Source of the DNA: an uncultured Eubacterium sp.
Lineage (GTDB): Bacteria; Bacillota; Clostridia; Lachnospirales; Lachnospiraceae
DNA: 63,205 nucleotides
Reading direction: 5' to 3'
Assembly (NCBI GenBank): GCA_910577225.1
Contig: CAJTMV010000003.1
Location: forward strand, 205,936 to 269,140
Shown: positions 60,430 through 63,205 of the stretch, piece after piece
Position numbering within the stretch: position 1 is the first letter of the stretch
Layout of the letters: every line of letters begins with the position of its first letter
Made by a program: the position numbers and the translations under genes
Notes under the pieces: generated by a model
Told to the model about the DNA's origin: nothing
Database searches by the model: none
What the model saw: only the letters and a program-made list of their open reading frames with translations

Positions 60430-61458
60430 TTGAATAGTAATCAGGAAGTTAAGATTCTGGCGATAGAAAGTTCCTGCGATGAAACGGCTGCAGCAGTCGT
60501 TGTAAACGGAAGGGACGTCAGATCTAATATTATATCTTCTCAGATCGATATACATACGTTGTATGGGGGCGTTGTACCAGAAATCGCATCACGTAAGCAT
60601 ATCGAGCGAATCAATCAGGTAATTGGCCAGGCGCTGGAAACGGCTGATATGTCGCTGGACGATATGGATGCCATTGCCGTGACTTATGGGCCGGGACTCG
60701 TAGGGGCGCTGCTGGTAGGTGTGGCAGAAGCCAAGGCCATTGCTTATGCAGCACAAAAGCCGCTGATCGGGGTACATCATATCGAAGGGCATATCAGCGC
60801 CAATTATATAGAAAATAAAGATCTGGAACCTCCGTTTTTATGTCTCGTTGTATCCGGCGGACATACACATCTCGTAAAAGTACTGGATTATGGCGTATAC
60901 GAGGTAATTGGACGAACACAGGATGACGCGGCGGGAGAAGCGTTTGACAAAGTGGCAAGAGCGATTGGTCTGGGGTATCCGGGAGGACCAAAGATAGAAA
61001 AAGCCTCCTGTCTGGGGAATGAAGATGCTATTTATTTTCCGCGGGCAAAGGTTAGCAGCGGTATATATGATTTTTCGTTCAGCGGATTAAAGTCGGCGGT
61101 ACTCAATTATCTGAATGGCTGCAAAATGAAGCAGATCCCTGTGGTACAGGAGGATGTGGCGGCCTCGTTTCAAAAGGCCGTCATCGATGTATTAACAGAC
61201 CATGTGGTTCGGGCAATCGGGCAGTACCGGGTGGAAAAATTTGCAATTGCAGGAGGCGTGGCTGCAAATACAATTCTGCGGAATCGTATGGAAACAGCCT
61301 GTAAAGAGTGCGGGGTGCGTTTTTACCATCCGTCGCCGGTTTTTTGTACCGATAATGCGGCCATGATCGGGACAGCGGCATATTATGATTATCTTGCAGG
61401 CAGACGGGATGACTGGAGTCTGAACGCGATAGCGAATCTCAGACTGGGAGAGCGGTAG
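60430..61458 (+). CDS. tsaD: tRNA t6A threonylcarbamoyltransferase TsaD
   Basis: Transfers the threonylcarbamoyl group to A37 of tRNA. It begins EVKILAIESSCDETAAAVV; the metal-binding HIEGHISANY, GPGLVGALLVG and FCTDNAAMIGTAA are all present. 342 residues is the usual length. The start is TTG 60430, set by GGAGG at 60417-60421; no ATG fits. It lies in the same region as tsaE/tsaB but in a different gene pair. Confidence 0.95.
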   Translation: MNSNQEVKILAIESSCDETAAAVVVNGRDVRSNIISSQIDIHTLYGGVVPEIASRKHIERINQVIGQALETADMSLDDMDAIAVTYGPGLVGALLVGVAEAKAIAYAAQKPLIGVHHIEGHISANYIENKDLEPPFLCLVVSGGHTHLVKVLDYGVYEVIGRTQDDAAGEAFDKVARAIGLGYPGGPKIEKASCLGNEDAIYFPRAKVSSGIYDFSFSGLKSAVLNYLNGCKMKQIPVVQEDVAASFQKAVIDVLTDHVVRAIGQYRVEKFAIAGGVAANTILRNRMETACKECGVRFYHPSPVFCTDNAAMIGTAAYYDYLAGRRDDWSLNAIANLRLGER

Positions 61459-61495
61459 CCGCAGGTCAGAGCGATTTGAGAAAGAAGGCGGAGTT

Positions 61496-62191
61496 ATGAA
61501 ATGTACGGCAATTGTACTTGCAGCCGGAAAAGGCAGCCGTATGCAAAGCAGTGTACAAAAGCAGTTTATGCTGCTGGACGGGTTCCCGCTGCTCTTTTAT
61601 TGTCTGCGTACTTTGGAACAGAGTATGGTCGATGAGATTGTACTGGTCACTGAAGAAAACGCGATGGAATATTGTCAAAAAGAAATTGTGGAAAAGTATC
61701 AGTTTCATAAAACAGACAGGATTGTTTGCGGGGGAAGCGAGCGTTATCTGTCCGTATATCATGGACTTTGCGCTGTGGAAGATTCGGACATTGTACTCAT
61801 TCATGACGGGGCAAGGCCGTTTGTTACGAATGAGATGATCGAACGGACGATTCATGCAGCGATACAGCATGGTTCCGGGATTGCAGCCGTGCCTGCAAAA
61901 GATACTGTAAAAATAGTAAATGAGGAACAGTTTGCGGTTCAGACTCCTCCGCGGGAACGTGTCTGGATGATGCAGACACCGCAGACATTTCCTTATAAAG
62001 ATATCCGGCTGGCCTATGAAAGGGTCATACGGCAGCAGGTAAAAAATATAACCGACGATGGAATGGTTTTAGAGTATGCGTTTCAGAAACCGGTTAAAAT
62101 TGTAGAAGGCAGTTATTCCAATCTGAAAGTAACGACGCCGGAGGATATGGAGACAGCTTCAGTACTTTGCAAAAAAATATTTAAAAAATAA
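61496..62191 (+). CDS. ispD: 2-C-methyl-D-erythritol 4-phosphate cytidylyltransferase
   Basis: Third step of the MEP isoprenoid pathway, making CDP-ME. The CTP-binding LAAGKGSRMQSSVQKQF, ILIHDGARPFV-like VLIHDGARPFV and PAKDTVKIV, QTPQTFPY are all seen. Length 231 is normal. AAGGCGGAG precedes the ATG. No ispF adjacent in the window. Confidence 0.95.
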   Translation: MKCTAIVLAAGKGSRMQSSVQKQFMLLDGFPLLFYCLRTLEQSMVDEIVLVTEENAMEYCQKEIVEKYQFHKTDRIVCGGSERYLSVYHGLCAVEDSDIVLIHDGARPFVTNEMIERTIHAAIQHGSGIAAVPAKDTVKIVNEEQFAVQTPPRERVWMMQTPQTFPYKDIRLAYERVIRQQVKNITDDGMVLEYAFQKPVKIVEGSYSNLKVTTPEDMETASVLCKKIFKK

Positions 62192-62201
62192 AAAAAGGGT
62201 A

Positions 62202-62230
62202 TTGACAGAATGTAGAAAGGATGATATTAT
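62202..62230 (+). promoter_or_regulatory. Promoter of tRNA-Ser (TGA)
   Basis: TTGACA (62202-62207) and TATTAT (62225-62230), 17 bp apart, 30 bp before the tRNA. Confidence 0.85.
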
Positions 62231-62260
62231 CTGTTATGTTCTGGTTCGGCCGGAACACAT

Positions 62261-62346
62261 GGAGAGGTATCGAAGTGGTCATAACGAGGCGGTCTTGAAA
62301 ACCGTTTGTCCGCAAGGGCACATGGGTTCGAATCCCATCCTCTCCG
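62261..62346 (+). tRNA. tRNA-Ser (TGA)
   Basis: Acceptor GGAGAGG/CCTCTCC, anticodon loop CTTGAAA (TGA), a long variable arm as in class II tRNAs, and T-loop GGTTCGAATC. CCA not encoded. Confidence 0.95.
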
Positions 62347-62368
62347 CTGGGTGGAAACACCGTTTTGG

Positions 62369-62394
62369 AAAAAGAATTCGTAAGAATTCTTTTT
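62369..62394 (+). terminator. Terminator after tRNA-Ser (TGA)
   Basis: AAAAAGAATTC pairs with GAATTCTTTTT around a GTAA loop; the T run is the 3' part of the stem. Confidence 0.8.
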
Positions 62395-62434
62395 CTACTG
62401 TATAATATCATATTGCTCGTGTTCGAGCAGCTGT

Positions 62435-62524
62435 GGAGAAGTACCCAAGCTGGCCGAAGGGACACCCCTGGAAAGGGTGCAGGTCGTTAATAGCGGCGCG
62501 AGGGTTCAAATCCCTCCTTCTCCG
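62435..62524 (+). tRNA. tRNA-Ser (GGA)
   Basis: Acceptor GGAGAAG/CTTCTCC, anticodon loop CTGGAAA (GGA), long variable arm, T-loop GGTTCAAATC. A TATAAT at 62401-62406 is its likely -10 box. Confidence 0.95.
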
Positions 62525-62553
62525 TTTGCTGGAAAATAAAGTAAAAAAAGTTG

Positions 62554-62582
62554 TTGACAAACAATAACGAATGTGCTATTAT
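62554..62582 (+). promoter_or_regulatory. rRNA operon promoter P1
   Basis: TTGACA (62554-62559) and TATTAT (62577-62582), 17 bp apart, 400 bp ahead of the 16S gene. Confidence 0.85.
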
Positions 62583-62654
62583 GATCTGGCTGTCGCAAAA
62601 AGCGACAAAAAACAAATCAGTGCAAAAAAGAATTGAAAAAAATAAAAAAAGTTC

Positions 62655-62683
62655 TTGACAAGCACTGAAAGAAATGATATAAT
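62655..62683 (+). promoter_or_regulatory. rRNA operon promoter P2
   Basis: Perfect TTGACA (62655-62660) and TATAAT (62678-62683), 17 bp apart. Tandem strong promoters are typical of rRNA operons. The 300-bp leader after it holds no gene. Confidence 0.9.
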
Positions 62684-62989
62684 GCAAAAGCCGTCGAGAT
62701 AGAAAAAAATAACAATTGAGATTGGCGGATAACAGAATGAACATTGATAACTGAACAGTGAAATAACCTTGAAAGATTCAGAAAAGAATTTGAGTAAATT
62801 TCATGAATGGAAGTTTGTATCTTAAATGAGACAGTTCCATTTGAGAACAGTGTTTTTGTCAGATGAGTATCGGACAGGTCTGGGAAATCAGATAAGTCCG
62901 GTATGGAAAAGATAAAGACACACCTTTAAAACAGTGAAGAATCGGTTAAAACAGATTAGCCAAGCAGATTCTTGACGGGACAAATATCA

Positions 62990-63205
<216 letters not shown>

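Overview
The window looks like chromosomal DNA of a low-to-mid-GC Gram-positive anaerobe, most likely a Lachnospiraceae member (Clostridium cluster XIVa). The support is the 5' end of a 16S rRNA gene at the right edge, AGGAGG-type ribosome binding sites, consensus TTGACA/TATAAT promoters, a RF2 gene with a programmed frameshift, and gene families typical of Clostridia (YitT, CvfB, YjfB, CdaR-type regulators). This is inferred from the sequence only; no database was searched.

Layout. 1-330: an A/G-rich tandem repeat of about 134 bp. 345-9144: the 3' part of an operon that looks like a contractile injection system (CIS): a gpI/TssG-like baseplate protein, a large actin/Hsp70-fold ATPase, a fibre/baseplate-like protein, a PAAR-like tip protein, a DcrB/Mog1-fold protein resembling effector chaperones, a VgrG-like spike, a polymorphic toxin (hydrophobic pre-toxin, Hint domain, HH-type nuclease-like tip) and its probable immunity protein. 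Sheath, tube and AAA+ genes would lie upstream of the window. 9816-20823: an O-antigen-ligase-like membrane protein, tmk, nudC, small orphan proteins, a rhodanese, a THUMP methyltransferase, a papain-like protease, a cell-wall amidase, RdgB and a YfcE-type phosphodiesterase. 20898-21449: six tRNA genes, followed by a 224-bp fold-back element.

22090-31338: an Lrp-type regulator, bioY with two BirA-like operators, a decayed GH5 endoglucanase, a histidine phosphatase, a nuclease-helicase fusion, and a leftward operon encoding a two-component system, an anchored protein and a VanY-type carboxypeptidase. 31665-35471: single-chain purL. 35669-38465: an AT-rich accessory island (membrane protein, GNAT, P-loop kinase-ASCH fusion). 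38640-42506: acyl-ACP thioesterase, CvfB, YjfB and an SH3/NlpC-P60 hydrolase. 42730-42817: a dense cluster of DnaA boxes. 43131-53626: WecG-like, YitT, CdaR-like, ftsE-ftsX-ctp, prfB, hom and tex. 53950-62191: small membrane proteins, the t6A genes tsaE-tsaB-rimI and tsaD, an RNase-Z-like hydrolase and ispD. 62261-63205: two tRNA-Ser genes and the start of an rRNA operon with tandem promoters.

Working together: the left operon would assemble a spike loaded with a toxin and protect the producer. ftsEX with a ctp protease and the several cell-wall hydrolases serve envelope remodelling. tsaE/B/D make the t6A tRNA modification. The most unusual parts are the CIS module with its built-in ATPase, the DnaA-box cluster away from any dnaA gene, the paired BirA-like operators, and the fold-back elements.
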